NCBI RefSeq assembly: GCF_000220565.1
Contig: NZ_AFPM01000077.1
Location: 1 to 58,319, forward strand
Length of the DNA stretch: 58,319 nt
DNA from: Oceanicola sp. S124
GTDB taxonomy: Bacteria; Pseudomonadota; Alphaproteobacteria; Rhodobacterales; Rhodobacteraceae
Direction of reading: 5' to 3'
Part shown: piece by piece, positions 36,606-47,084 of the stretch
How the letters are laid out: each line of letters starts with the position of its first letter
Position numbering within the stretch: the stretch's first letter is position 1
The notes under the pieces: generated by a model
Told to the model about the DNA's origin: nothing
Seen by the model: only the letters and a program-made list of their open reading frames with translations
The model's database searches: none
Made by a program: the position numbers and the translations under genes

Positions 36606-36893
36606 TTACTCGACCACCTTGGGGACGGCGAAGAAGCCTTCGCGGGCATCGGGGGCATTGGCCAGGATCTTGTCCTGCTGACCGCCTTCGGTCACCACGT
36701 CCTCGCGCCGTTTCAGCCGCATGGGCGTGACCGAGGTCATCGGCTCGACGCCCTCGACATCGACCTCGTTCAGCTGCTCGATGAAGCCGAGGATGGTGTT
36801 GAACTCTTCCGCCAGCGCGGGCAGCGCGTCCTCTTCCACCTTGATGCGGGCGAGTTTCGCCACTTTCGCGGCGGTTGCCTTGTCGATCGACAT
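36606..36893 (-). CDS. gatC: Aspartyl/glutamyl-tRNA amidotransferase subunit C
   Basis: A 95-residue belt subunit of GatCAB. The helix pair starting MSIDKATAAKVAKLARI and the later DVEGVEPMTSV are typical. The start at 36893 follows aggagcatcc; longer frames are not supported. It is the first gene of gatCA. Confidence 0.95.
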   Translation of the reverse strand: MSIDKATAAKVAKLARIKVEEDALPALAEEFNTILGFIEQLNEVDVEGVEPMTSVTPMRLKRREDVVTEGGQQDKILANAPDAREGFFAVPKVVE

Positions 36894-36924
36894 CGGATGC
36901 TCCTGGTTCTGGATCGGGTCGGGT

Positions 36925-37596
36925 TTAGCGCCCGCGCGCCTTGCCCGCAAGCACATGCAGCGCCTGATGGCGGCGCCAGGTCTCGATCATCCAGGCCAGC
37001 ATCACCGCATTCAGCACATGCCACAGGAAATGCGTCCCGATGCCAGCCGTCGAGCCGCAGGTCAGCTCATCCGCCGAGCGGAAGGTGAGCGAGAGCGTCA
37101 GCAGCCCCGCCCCGATGAACAGCCCCCGCGCGGTCTGCGGCTTCCAGTGGCGCAGCACCCCGCCGTAGAGGGCGATCAGCAGCGGCACCGGCAGGTAGGG
37201 GGCGCTGACACCATAGAGCGGCAATTTCGCGAAAAGCGGCGTGGTCAGCGCGGCGAAGGGCAGGAAGGCGGCGGCGATCAGCCCCGCCAGCCAGACCGGC
37301 CGTTCAAGGAAGTCACGGGTGGCGGCGAAGATGTAGATCAGGATGAAGGCGAGGATAGGCAGGGTATCGGCCAGGCTGGACCAGCTGTTTGCCAGGGTGT
37401 GGAACAGGCCCGAGCCGATGCCGATCACGAAGAGCACTGCCGCCAGCAGCTGCCCCGTGCCCTGCCCCTTCACCCGGGGCCAGACCCAGATCGCGGCCAG
37501 CAGGAAGGCGAGGTTGGTCAGCGCGTTCAGCGGCTCGGCCCAGAGACCGGGGCCGAGGCGTTCGCAGTAGGCATCTATCGGGCGGGTCCAGTCCAA
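36925..37596 (-). CDS. Ceramidase-like (CREST superfamily) membrane hydrolase
   Basis: A 223-residue protein with about seven membrane helices, of the alkaline ceramidase/PAQR/Per1 superfamily. The full zinc-hydrolase pattern is visible: S62-x3-H66-x10-D77 (SGLFHT...D) and H189-x3-H193 (HFLWH). The spacing equals that of human ACER3 (S77, H81, D92, H217, H221). The substrate may be an amide-linked lipid; bacteria of this group make ornithine and other aminolipids, but that is inference. No ATG is available: the TTG at 37596 gives MDWTRPIDAYCERLG with gaaggaaag upstream. It lies 31 bases downstream of nothing and 31 bases upstream of gatC, so co-transcription with gatCA is possible. Confidence 0.82.
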   Translation of the reverse strand: MDWTRPIDAYCERLGPGLWAEPLNALTNLAFLLAAIWVWPRVKGQGTGQLLAAVLFVIGIGSGLFHTLANSWSSLADTLPILAFILIYIFAATRDFLERPVWLAGLIAAAFLPFAALTTPLFAKLPLYGVSAPYLPVPLLIALYGGVLRHWKPQTARGLFIGAGLLTLSLTFRSADELTCGSTAGIGTHFLWHVLNAVMLAWMIETWRRHQALHVLAGKARGR

Positions 37597-37685
37597 GGGG
37601 CTTTCCTTCGTCTCTCTGGGCGCTAGGCTCTGGGCCGATATGGCCGGGCATGGACAGGCTCGGCGCAATGACCTGGAGGTTCAAG

Positions 37686-38378
37686 ATGAAACTGATCTGG
37701 CTCGGACATGGCTCTTTCCGGCTCGAGATCGCGGACAAGGTTCTGCTGCTCGATCCCTTCCTGGGCGGAAACCCGATGCTGCCCGACGAGAAGCGCGCCG
37801 AGGCCATCGCCGGCGCGACGCATATCTTTTGCACCCATGGCCATGGCGATCACCTGTCGGATGTCGGTCCCGTGGCGAAGGAGCTGGGCATCCCGGTCTT
37901 CGGCATGGTCGAGCTGATGAAATACGTCGCCGACAAGTTCGGCGTCGAGACCACCGGCTTCAACAAGGGCGGCACGGTGGATATCGGCGGGGTGAAGGTG
38001 ACCATGGTCAATGCCACGCATTCGTCCTCGACCGAGGGGCCGGACGGGCCGGTCTACCTGGGCACCGAATCGGGCTTCATCATCGAGGGCGAGGGCCGGG
38101 CGATCTACTTCTCGGGCGATACCGACGTGATGGCGGACATGAAGATCTTCCACGATCTGCACGAGCCCGACATCGGCATTCTCTGCGCGGGGGGCCATTA
38201 CACGATGGACATGAAGCGGGCGGCCTATGCGGCGAAGACCTTCTTCGACTTCAAGACGGTCATCCCCATGCACTACCGCACCTTCCCGCTGCTGGAGCAG
38301 AACGCGGATGTGCTGAAGGCCGGGCTGCCCGGGGTCGAGGTGATCGAGCCCCAGGTGCTGGAGGCCATCGAGCTTTGA
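37686..38378 (+). CDS. UPF0173 family metal-dependent hydrolase
   Basis: A 230-residue metallo-beta-lactamase-fold protein. Metal ligands sit in THGHGDHLSD, and further ones in NATHSS, SGDTDV and PMHYRTFP. The length and motifs fit UPF0173, hydrolases of unknown substrate. The ATG at 37686 follows ctggaggtt; an in-frame ATG 18 bases upstream is less likely. It is divergent from the ceramidase-like gene across 89 bp. Confidence 0.9.
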   Translation: MKLIWLGHGSFRLEIADKVLLLDPFLGGNPMLPDEKRAEAIAGATHIFCTHGHGDHLSDVGPVAKELGIPVFGMVELMKYVADKFGVETTGFNKGGTVDIGGVKVTMVNATHSSSTEGPDGPVYLGTESGFIIEGEGRAIYFSGDTDVMADMKIFHDLHEPDIGILCAGGHYTMDMKRAAYAAKTFFDFKTVIPMHYRTFPLLEQNADVLKAGLPGVEVIEPQVLEAIEL

Positions 38379-38384
38379 GAGGTC

Positions 38385-38462
38385 GCGGGGGGCTCTGCCC
38401 CGCTCCGCTACGCGGAGTCCCCCGGAGTACTTCCAGCCTGGTGATGATCAAGGGGGCCCGGT
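38385..38462. repeat. Dispersed multi-hairpin repeat, copy F
   Basis: Hairpin gcgggg(gg)c-tct-gccccgc (38385-38403), hairpin ctccgc-tac-gcggag (38403-38417), then the arm cccccggagtacttccagcc and tggtgatgatcaagggggcc. Only one half of the long palindrome is present. It fills the gap after the UPF0173 gene. Confidence 0.85.
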
Positions 38463-38516
38463 GGCGGGCGCCGGGCCGTCAGGCGCGACGCAGGCGCGGT
38501 TCCAGACCTCCCAGTT

Positions 38517-38864
38517 TCAGACTTCCCAGTCGTCAGCGGCCCGCAGGGCGCCGATGGCCATCCAGCGGGCCCGGGCGCGGGCGATGCGGCTGTCTCCCCA
38601 GGTCTTGAAGACCGCGTCGAATCCCTCGCAGGTCACGTTCTCGGCCTGGATGTCGCCGCGCAGGTTGGTGCCGTTGTCCATGTCCCACATGGACAGCGTG
38701 CAATGAACCGTTGGCGGGCTGAGGTAGGGCTCGGAAAAGGCCACATGGCGGCGGCGTTCACGCGGGCCCGTGCCGGTCCACATGTCCCCCTCGTCCTGGA
38801 AATCGGAAAACAGGACGACCTCTCCGTCGTCCACACCGATGCAATGGGAAGTCAGTTTCTTCAT
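38517..38864 (-). CDS. H-type lectin domain protein
   Basis: A 115-residue protein consisting almost only of an H-type lectin domain (FSDFQDEGDMWTG through FKTWGDSRIARARARWMAIG), the fold of snail agglutinin that binds N-acetylgalactosamine. No signal peptide is seen, so the location is unclear. The ATG at 38864 is chosen as the first Met before the domain; a ggacgag run precedes it. It lies 225 bases downstream of atpC, beyond its terminator. Biological role unknown. Confidence 0.8.
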   Translation of the reverse strand: MKKLTSHCIGVDDGEVVLFSDFQDEGDMWTGTGPRERRRHVAFSEPYLSPPTVHCTLSMWDMDNGTNLRGDIQAENVTCEGFDAVFKTWGDSRIARARARWMAIGALRAADDWEV

Positions 38865-39039
38865 CTCGTCCGATCTTCTGGCTCTGGGCGCCAACATGAC
38901 CGTTCCCGGCACCTTTGCGAAGCCCTCGGCGGCAAAAAAGTTCGCACCCGTAGGGTCTTGCCGGGAGGCCATGGCCGGATCAAAGCGGGGAGGTGTTGAG
39001 AAGTGGTTTCCACGCCCCGCATTGCGCGGGGCTGAACGC

Positions 39040-39070
39040 AAAAGGCCCCGGCGCGATGCCGGGGCCTTCT
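39040..39070 (-). terminator. Intrinsic terminator of the atp operon
   Basis: Read on the minus strand, AAGGCCCCGGC pairs with GCCGGGGCCTT, followed by TTGCG. It lies 20 bases after the atpC stop. Confidence 0.9.
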
Positions 39071-39089
39071 GAAACCGGATGGTCCGGGA

Positions 39090-39518
39090 TCACTCGATGT
39101 GGTTCGCGTGGTCCGGGTCCAGGCCGATATGGGTGCCCATGGCAACCATGTCGGCCAGCAGCTTGCCGGCACGGGCGACCGCGTTGTCGTCGGTCGCGTC
39201 CTTCCAGGCGTTGTGCGCTTCCTTGACCCAATCGTTCAGCACGTCCTGAGTCATCTCTTTCTGGTGCAGGGCACGTTCGGCGAGGACGGTGACGCCCTCG
39301 GCCGAAATCTCGGCGAAACCGCCGGAGACGACGTAATCGTCCTCTCCGTCCGGGCCCTTGAGGTGCAGCACACCGGGGCGCAGGGTGGTGATCATCGGCG
39401 CATGCCCGGGCATGGCCGTCAGATCCCCTTCCTCTCCCGGAATCTGCGCCTCGCTCACCGGGCCGGAGACGAGGCTCCGTTCCGGCGAGACAAGGGAGAA
39501 GTCCATGGTGTTTGCCAT
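39090..39518 (-). CDS. atpC: F1 ATP synthase epsilon subunit
   Basis: A 142-residue epsilon subunit of the central stalk. The beta-sandwich domain (LVSPERSLVSG, GEEGDLTAMPGHAPMIT, LRPGVL) spans about 8-90, followed by the helical hairpin. It is last in the operon, 12 bases after atpD. The ATG at 39518 follows aaggtag; an in-frame ATG at 39506 is possible. Confidence 0.97.
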   Translation of the reverse strand: MANTMDFSLVSPERSLVSGPVSEAQIPGEEGDLTAMPGHAPMITTLRPGVLHLKGPDGEDDYVVSGGFAEISAEGVTVLAERALHQKEMTQDVLNDWVKEAHNAWKDATDDNAVARAGKLLADMVAMGTHIGLDPDHANHIE

Positions 39519-39530
39519 CAGATTGCTACC

Positions 39531-40970
<1,440 letters not shown>

Positions 40971-41840
40971 TTAGAGCGCCTCGGCGCCCGAAATGATTTC
41001 GATCAGCTCGTTGGTGATGACCGCCTGACGCGAGCGGTTGTACTCGATGGTCAGCTTGTCGATCATCTCGCCAGCGTTGCGGGTCGCGTTGTCCATGGCG
41101 GACATCCGGGCACCCTGCTCCGAGGCAGCGTTTTCCAGCAGGGCCGCGAAGATCTGGGTCGCCACGCCACGGGGGAGCAGCTCTTCCAGGATCTCGGCCT
41201 CGCCGGGCTCGTAGTCGTAGTCGGTGGCCGGGCCGTCCGTCGCATCGAACTGGGCCGGGATCACCTGCAGGGCACGGGGCTTCTGCGTGACGACGTTCTC
41301 GAACTCGGCGTAGAACAGCGTGGCCACGTCGAAGGCGCCGTCCTCGAAGGAGGACAGCAGCTTCGCCGCGATGGCCTGCGCATTGGCATAGCCCACGTTC
41401 TTCACGTCGCTCAGGTCGACGTGATCGACGAAGAGATCGCCATAGGTGCGCTTCAGCTGCTCACGGCCCTTCTTGCCGACGGTGAGGATCTTCACCGTCT
41501 TGCCTTCGGCCTTGAGCTTCGCGGCATGGGTCCGCGCCAGCTTCACGATATTGGCGTTGAAACCGCCGCAGAGGCCGCGTTCCGCGGTCAGAACGACCAG
41601 CAGATGCACGTCATCCTTGCCGGTCCCCTTCAGCAGGAGCGGTGCGGTATCCGACCCGCCCACCGAGGATGCAAGCTGGCCGAGAACCGCGCTGAAACGT
41701 TCCGCGTAGGGGCGGGACGCTTCGGCGGCCTCCTGCGCGCGGCGAAGTTTCGCCGCGGCAACCATCTGCATGGCCTTGGTGATCTTGCGGGTCGACTTGA
41801 CCGACTCGATCCTGTTCTTGAGGTCCTTCAGAGAAGGCAT
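40971..41840 (-). CDS. atpG: F1 ATP synthase gamma subunit
   Basis: A 289-residue rotor shaft subunit. The N-terminal helix [20 protein letters not shown] and the C-terminal [18 protein letters not shown] are the conserved coiled coil inside the alpha3beta3 ring; ERGLCGGFN is the middle signature. The ribosome site gggaggtaa is strong. Confidence 0.99.
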   Translation of the reverse strand: MPSLKDLKNRIESVKSTRKITKAMQMVAAAKLRRAQEAAEASRPYAERFSAVLGQLASSVGGSDTAPLLLKGTGKDDVHLLVVLTAERGLCGGFNANIVKLARTHAAKLKAEGKTVKILTVGKKGREQLKRTYGDLFVDHVDLSDVKNVGYANAQAIAAKLLSSFEDGAFDVATLFYAEFENVVTQKPRALQVIPAQFDATDGPATDYDYEPGEAEILEELLPRGVATQIFAALLENAASEQGARMSAMDNATRNAGEMIDKLTIEYNRSRQAVITNELIEIISGAEAL

Positions 41841-41857
41841 GTGTTACCTCCCTAGGC

Positions 41858-43396
41858 TCAGGCGAAGTCTGCTGCGAACTCGTCCAGCACGGCCTTCAGC
41901 TTGTCAGCGGGTTCACCCTTGATCTTGGGATCCTCGTTGGTGATCCAGGCCAGGACGTCCGCCTTCTTGTTGCGCAGGAAGGACAGAAGTTCCGCCTCGT
42001 AGCGGCCGACTTCGGAAACCGGGACCTTGTCCAGGTAGCCGTTGGTGCCGGCAAAGATCACGCAGACGATCTCGGCGTTGGTCAGGGGCTGATACTGGGG
42101 CTGCTTCATCAGCTCGGTCAGACGGGCGCCACGGGCCAGCAGACGCTGGGTCGAGGCATCCAGGTCGGAACCGAACTGGGCGAAGGCGGCCATCTCGCGG
42201 TACTGGGCGAGCGACAGTTTCACCGGGCCGGCAACCGAGGACATCGCCTTGGTCTGGGCGGACGAACCGACGCGCGACACCGACAGACCGGTGTTCACGG
42301 CGGGGCGGATGCCCTGGTAGAACAGCTCGGTTTCCAGGAAGATCTGGCCGTCGGTGATCGAGATCACGTTGGTCGGGATGAAGGCAGACACGTCGCCGCC
42401 CTGGGTTTCGATGATCGGCAGAGCCGTCAGCGAGCCGGCGCCGAAGTCTTCGTTCAGCTTGGCCGAACGTTCCAGCAGACGGGAGTGGAGGTAGAACACG
42501 TCGCCCGGGTAGGCTTCACGGCCCGGCGGACGGCGCAGCAGCAGGGACATCTGGCGGTAGGCCACGGCCTGCTTGGAGAGGTCATCGTAGATGATCAGGG
42601 CGTGCTTGCCGTTGTCGCGGAAGTACTCGGCCATCGCGGTCGCGGTGTAGGGGGCCAGGTACTGCATCGGCGCCGGGTCAGAGGCGGTTGCGGCGATGAC
42701 GACCGAATATTCGATCGCGCCGGTCTCTTCCAGCTTCTTCACCAGCTGCGCCACGGTGGAACGCTTCTGGCCGACAGCCACGTAGACGCAGTAGAGCTTC
42801 TTGCTCTCGTCGTCGCCGGCGGCGTCGTTGTAGGACTTCTGGTTCAGGATCGCGTCGAGCGCCACGGCGGTCTTGCCGGTCTGACGGTCGCCGATGATCA
42901 GTTCCCGCTGGCCACGGCCGATCGGGATCATGGCGTCGACGGACTTCAGGCCGGTGGCCATCGGTTCGTGAACGGATTTACGGGGAATGATGCCCGGCGC
43001 CTTCACGTCGGCGATGCGACGCTCGATGCCTTCGATCGGGCCCTTGCCGTCCAGCGGGTTGCCCAGACCGTCGACGACGCGACCCAGCAGGGCGGGGCCT
43101 GCGGGAACGTCCACGATCGAGTTGGTGCGCTTGACGGTATCGCCTTCCTTGATGTCACGGTCGGAGCCGAAGATCACGACGCCGACGTTGTCGGCTTCGA
43201 GGTTCAGCGCCATGCCCATGATACCACCGGGGAACTCGACCATCTCGCCCGCCTGGACGCTGTCGAGGCCGTGGACACGGGCAATACCGTCACCGACGGA
43301 CAGCACCCGGCCGACTTCGGCCACTTCGGCCTCCTGGCCAAAGTTCTTGATCTGCTCCTTGAGGATAGCAGAAATTTCGGCTGCTTGGACTCCCAT
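41858..43396 (-). CDS. atpA: F1 ATP synthase alpha subunit
   Basis: A 512-residue non-catalytic nucleotide-binding subunit. Walker A GDRQTGKT, the [10 protein letters not shown] and [17 protein letters not shown] segments are conserved. Its ATG directly follows the TAA of atpH with no spacing, so translation is coupled. Confidence 0.99.
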   Translation of the reverse strand: MGVQAAEISAILKEQIKNFGQEAEVAEVGRVLSVGDGIARVHGLDSVQAGEMVEFPGGIMGMALNLEADNVGVVIFGSDRDIKEGDTVKRTNSIVDVPAGPALLGRVVDGLGNPLDGKGPIEGIERRIADVKAPGIIPRKSVHEPMATGLKSVDAMIPIGRGQRELIIGDRQTGKTAVALDAILNQKSYNDAAGDDESKKLYCVYVAVGQKRSTVAQLVKKLEETGAIEYSVVIAATASDPAPMQYLAPYTATAMAEYFRDNGKHALIIYDDLSKQAVAYRQMSLLLRRPPGREAYPGDVFYLHSRLLERSAKLNEDFGAGSLTALPIIETQGGDVSAFIPTNVISITDGQIFLETELFYQGIRPAVNTGLSVSRVGSSAQTKAMSSVAGPVKLSLAQYREMAAFAQFGSDLDASTQRLLARGARLTELMKQPQYQPLTNAEIVCVIFAGTNGYLDKVPVSEVGRYEAELLSFLRNKKADVLAWITNEDPKIKGEPADKLKAVLDEFAADFA

Positions 43397-43957
43397 TTAT
43401 CCGACCTCTTTCATGACATTCTGGAGGGAGTTGAGCTTGGAGCGGATCGACGTGTCGATCATCCGGGACCCAACCTTGACGACGAGACCACCGATGAGCG
43501 TTTCATCGACGGCAGTATTCAGGGCCACCTGCTTGCCGACGGATGCGGCGAGGGCGGCAGAGAGCTGTGCCTGCTCTTCATCGGAGAGCGGCTTGGCAGA
43601 GATCACCTCTGCGGTCACTTCGCCCTTCTCTTCTGCCAGCAGCTCCTTCAGGCGCAGGCAGTACTGCGGCAGCACGAAGAGGCGGCGCTTCTGGGCCATC
43701 AGGCCCAGGGCATTGCGGGAGACAGGCTTGAGCCCGAGGGCTTCGGCCAGGGCGAGGATCGCCTTCTCCTGGTCTTCGCGCGAATAGATCGGCGAAGAGA
43801 TCATCTCGTTCAGGTCTTCGCTGGAAGCCAGGGCTTCGGCCAGATCCGTGACGTTGGTTTCAAGTTCTTTCAGCTTGCCGTTTTCGCGCGCGATGTCGAA
43901 GACGGCCTGAGCATAGCGCGAGGCGATGCCGTAGGAGATCGAAGCTGGTTCGGACAC
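43397..43957 (-). CDS. atpH: F1 ATP synthase delta subunit
   Basis: A 186-residue subunit linking F1 to the peripheral stalk. The start MSEPASISYGIASRYAQAVFD and the C-terminal LIGGLVVKVGSRMIDTSI are typical. The start is a GTG at 43957, six bases after ggaagg; another GTG at 43963 is adjacent to that site and so unlikely. It is the first gene of atpHAGDC. As usual in this group, the Fo genes lie elsewhere. Confidence 0.97.
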   Translation of the reverse strand: MSEPASISYGIASRYAQAVFDIARENGKLKELETNVTDLAEALASSEDLNEMISSPIYSREDQEKAILALAEALGLKPVSRNALGLMAQKRRLFVLPQYCLRLKELLAEEKGEVTAEVISAKPLSDEEQAQLSAALAASVGKQVALNTAVDETLIGGLVVKVGSRMIDTSIRSKLNSLQNVMKEVG

Positions 43958-44492
43958 GTCCACCCTTCCGATTTTCGGCCCCGTCCGGGCGAGTGGCCGG
44001 CGCAGGGGGTTTGCAGCCCTGACATATCAGAGCATCAAAATCGGTGGGGGTGTAGCAGAGGCCACACCACCCATCAACCCGCTTGAAGACCCTAGTGACC
44101 CGGCCAAGCGCCTTGTTTTTCAGTGCCTTCCGCGAAGATTGACGCTTTTTCGAGCCGATTTGCCGCGGTGCCCTGCACCAAAGCACAAGTATTTGTTCAC
44201 CTTTTTGGGATTCGCCTTGCATGGGGTCTCATGCTTAGTCAAAGATTCGCCGCCTCAAAGGCCCTCGCAAGGTTTTCACCTTGCCCCGGGGACAGGGCCT
44301 GGAACGGCTCTTCGGCTGCGGATGGAACGGCCGGACAGGGGTCATCCTGTTGCCGCAGAGCACCAGAACCCCGGGCTTTGTGGCGAAAATGCGGCAGAAC
44401 AATCTGTTTCCACGCTCAAGCCATTGTCGCAACGCCGGAATCCGCGATCCTCGCCACAGGCATATTCGCCCGGAAACGCGAGAGACACTTTC
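43958..44492. other. Divergent intergenic region between atpH and the repeat protein
   Basis: A 535-base gap carrying the promoters of the atp operon and of the repeat-protein gene. No gene is evident. The sequence GATTCGCC occurs twice 35 bases apart (44209 and 44244), each holding a GANTC site for CcrM methylation. A small inverted repeat gcatg/catgc (44218-44233) sits between them. Confidence 0.5.
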
Positions 44493-46037
44493 ATGGAATT
44501 GCTTGCCCTGATGCTTCTGCCGCTGCTGGCCGGCCTGGCCATCTGGGATGGCGACGACTCGGAAGATACTCCCGAGGACAGCGGCGACGACACCCTTGAA
44601 CCGCCTTCGGGCGAAGGCGATCTGCTGGACACGCCCGCGCAGGACCTTCTGATGCAGGCGCTGCTGCCCGGCGCCTCCGGCTTCGTCGACCTGGACGAGG
44701 ACGAGGTGCATCTGGGCACGGCCGGCGATGACGCGGATGTCTTCACCGGCGAGGGCACGGCGCAGGGCCTGGCCGGCAAGGATACCTATGTCGGCCTCGA
44801 CCAGGCATCGGTCTATGGCGGCAGCGGCGATGACGACGTCATGGCCCTGGAAGAGGCCCGGGCCTATGGCGGGGCCGGCAACGACTTCGGGCTGGCGACG
44901 GGCGAGGCCGGGGTGCGCGGCGGTGACGGCGATGACAGCATCGGCGCCTACGACCATGCCACCGGACATGGTGATGCGGGCAATGACACGCTCTTTGCCG
45001 GGGAAGGCAGCGGTGACGGCTACATTCCCGGCGGTGTCGCCTCGATCTACGGCGGCGCGGGCAATGACGTCCTTGCCGCGAATGACCGCACCAGCGCCTA
45101 TGGCGGACTGAACGAGGACCTGATGGTGGGCAGCGAGTCGGCCTCTCTCTATGGCGGCTACGGCGAGGATTCCCTGGACCTCTACGACGATGCAAGGGGA
45201 TGGGGCGGCGCCGGAGCGGACCGCATCTATGCCGAGGACACCACCCTTGGCCGGGGCGGCAGCGGTGACGACACGCTGCATGGCGCGGGCCAGGCCAGGC
45301 TCTACGGTGAAGACGGCGACGACCTGCTGGGGGTCTCGGCCGAACTGGGCGGCGGCATGGCCTCGCTCTATGGCGGGGCCGGCGCGGACTACCTCTACGG
45401 TGACGACAGCGTGTCGGGCTATGGCGGGCTGAACGAGGACATCCTGTTCGGCAACGACCAGGCCACGATGTCGGGCGGCTACGGCGAAGACACCCTCAGC
45501 CTGGCCGACGGCGCGACCGGTTACGGCGGCGCGGGCGATGACCTGCTGGTGGCGGACGATCAGGCCGAGGCGCATGGCGGCTCCGGCGACGACAACCTCG
45601 TGGGGCGCGGCCAGACCGTGCTCTATGGTGGCGAGGGCGCGGACCAGCTGCTGGTCTACGGCGAGGCGCGGGCCCATGGCGGCGCGAGCGCGGACACCTT
45701 CCTGGTGCCGCAGAGCTCGTTGCAGTCAGAGGCGGACTATGACGCGCTTGGCAGTGGCGCCGACTACATCCGCGACATGGGGGTGATCGAGGATTTCGAG
45801 GGCGGCGAAGACGTGCTTCAGGTCGAACTGCCGGACGGCCTCACGCTGTCTGCCGCCAGCGTGCAGATCCTGGATGGCGCCGCAGAGGGCTACGTGGATA
45901 TCGAGATCACGCTCTCGGAAGGGTCTGGCGAGGATATCGTCCAGGTGATCACCGTCTCGGAGGCCGGGGGGATCACCCTGGACGACGTGATCCTGCTGCA
46001 ATCCGACGGGACAAGCGCGGCCGCCTCGACGCTCTAG
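44493..46037 (+). CDS. Glycine/aspartate-rich calcium-binding repeat protein (RTX-like)
   Basis: A 514-residue protein. The N-terminus has a hydrophobic anchor or signal (residues 2-18, ELLALMLLPLLAGLAIW) and an acidic linker to about 65. Then come roughly 16 RTX-like units of 17 residues (YGGxGxDxL plus eight), not the canonical nine, to about 410; a non-repeat C-terminal domain follows. Six consecutive units (45048-45368) recur as a block at 45369-45674. The Asp/Gly loops should bind calcium. No type I secretion genes are in view. The ATG at 44493 has a weak gagaga site; the frame upstream is noncoding in style. Confidence 0.82.
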   Translation: MELLALMLLPLLAGLAIWDGDDSEDTPEDSGDDTLEPPSGEGDLLDTPAQDLLMQALLPGASGFVDLDEDEVHLGTAGDDADVFTGEGTAQGLAGKDTYVGLDQASVYGGSGDDDVMALEEARAYGGAGNDFGLATGEAGVRGGDGDDSIGAYDHATGHGDAGNDTLFAGEGSGDGYIPGGVASIYGGAGNDVLAANDRTSAYGGLNEDLMVGSESASLYGGYGEDSLDLYDDARGWGGAGADRIYAEDTTLGRGGSGDDTLHGAGQARLYGEDGDDLLGVSAELGGGMASLYGGAGADYLYGDDSVSGYGGLNEDILFGNDQATMSGGYGEDTLSLADGATGYGGAGDDLLVADDQAEAHGGSGDDNLVGRGQTVLYGGEGADQLLVYGEARAHGGASADTFLVPQSSLQSEADYDALGSGADYIRDMGVIEDFEGGEDVLQVELPDGLTLSAASVQILDGAAEGYVDIEITLSEGSGEDIVQVITVSEAGGITLDDVILLQSDGTSAAASTL

Positions 46038-46133
46038 CAAAAGCCGTCAAGCCGCGCCCCTCGGCCCGAGCCGGCGGCCAGCCGGCCATCGGGCCCGAGC
46101 GGCTTGGGAAAAGCCGGGTTCGGGGTTCGGCAG

Positions 46134-46220
46134 AGGTGGATTGCATCCACCCTACGCTGCGGCCCGGTCTGCTCTTGCGCGCGGAGCGCGGCCCAGGCGT
46201 AGGGTGGATGCAATCCACCT
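46134..46220. repeat. Nested perfect inverted repeat with 24-bp arms
   Basis: The arms 46134-46157 and 46197-46220 are perfect complements. Each arm begins or ends with a smaller palindrome, ggtggattgcatccacc (or ggtggatgcaatccacc). A 39-base loop contains gcgcgcggagcgcgg. It lies between two convergent genes, so it can act as a bidirectional terminator. The gtagggtgg core resembles a small repeat scattered in many bacterial genomes. Confidence 0.85.
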
Positions 46221-46253
46221 GCCGCCCGGGGCCGCCTGCTGCGTGCCGGGACC

Positions 46254-47024
46254 TCAGGTTTCGCCCCTTTGCCGGGCCCGCGCCGTTTCCGGCTTCGGCG
46301 CGGTCAGCCCCTCCAGCACCCGCAGGCCGGACTTGGCGCGCACCTTCTCGCCCGGGCCGGTCGGCGCCTGGACCCTCTTGCTGGCCTCGACCATCAGCAC
46401 GCCGCCCGAGAGCACCGCCGAGACATGGCCCCCGAAGCTTTCCCAGAACCGCGCGGTCTTGCGCCAGAAGCGTCGCGCCGAGGGCGGCTGGTAGAGCGTG
46501 TGCTGATGCCGTTCTGGCAGGAAGCTGTGCCGCTTCAGCTGCGCTTCCAGCTGGCCCTGGCTGTAGGGCCGCCCGTAGCCGAAGGGCGTGCGGTCCGAGC
46601 GCGACCAGAGCCCGGAGCGGTGCGGCACGATGAACAGCGCCTTGCCGCCGGGGCCCAGCACGCGGAAGCATTCCTCCAGCAGGTCCGAGGGCCGCTCGCT
46701 GGTTTCCAGCCCGTGCATGACGACCAGCTTGTCGACCATGCCGGTGTCCACCGGCCAGCAGGTCTCTTCGCAGAGAACCGAGACATTGGGCATCGCCGCC
46801 GGCCAGGGCATCACCCCCTGCGGCGCCGGCATCAGCGCGATGACGCGTCTTGCATCGGGCAGATAGGGACGCAACAGCGGGACTGCAAATCCGTAGCCCA
46901 GCACGGTCTGGCCCTGGGCCTCGGGCCAGAACTCCTGCACCCGCCCACGAATATTGGCCTGGGCCGCGCGACCGAGGGTCGAGCGGTAGTAGAAATTGCG
47001 CAGATCCTGAACATCCAGGTGCAT
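46254..47024 (-). CDS. Class I SAM-dependent methyltransferase
   Basis: A 256-residue methyltransferase of Rossmann fold. [11 protein letters not shown] is a variant of the usual SAM motif I (GxGxG), with VMHGLETS as motif post-II and [19 protein letters not shown] as motif III. The C-terminal part is basic and poorly conserved. The substrate is unknown. The start at 47024 is the first Met before the domain, 60 bases from the divergent gloB. Confidence 0.85.
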   Translation of the reverse strand: MHLDVQDLRNFYYRSTLGRAAQANIRGRVQEFWPEAQGQTVLGYGFAVPLLRPYLPDARRVIALMPAPQGVMPWPAAMPNVSVLCEETCWPVDTGMVDKLVVMHGLETSERPSDLLEECFRVLGPGGKALFIVPHRSGLWSRSDRTPFGYGRPYSQGQLEAQLKRHSFLPERHQHTLYQPPSARRFWRKTARFWESFGGHVSAVLSGGVLMVEASKRVQAPTGPGEKVRAKSGLRVLEGLTAPKPETARARQRGET

Positions 47025-47084
47025 TGCAAGCCGCCCTGCGATCGGTTTCACTCCCCGACAATACCAAGTGCTAAGGAAATGACC

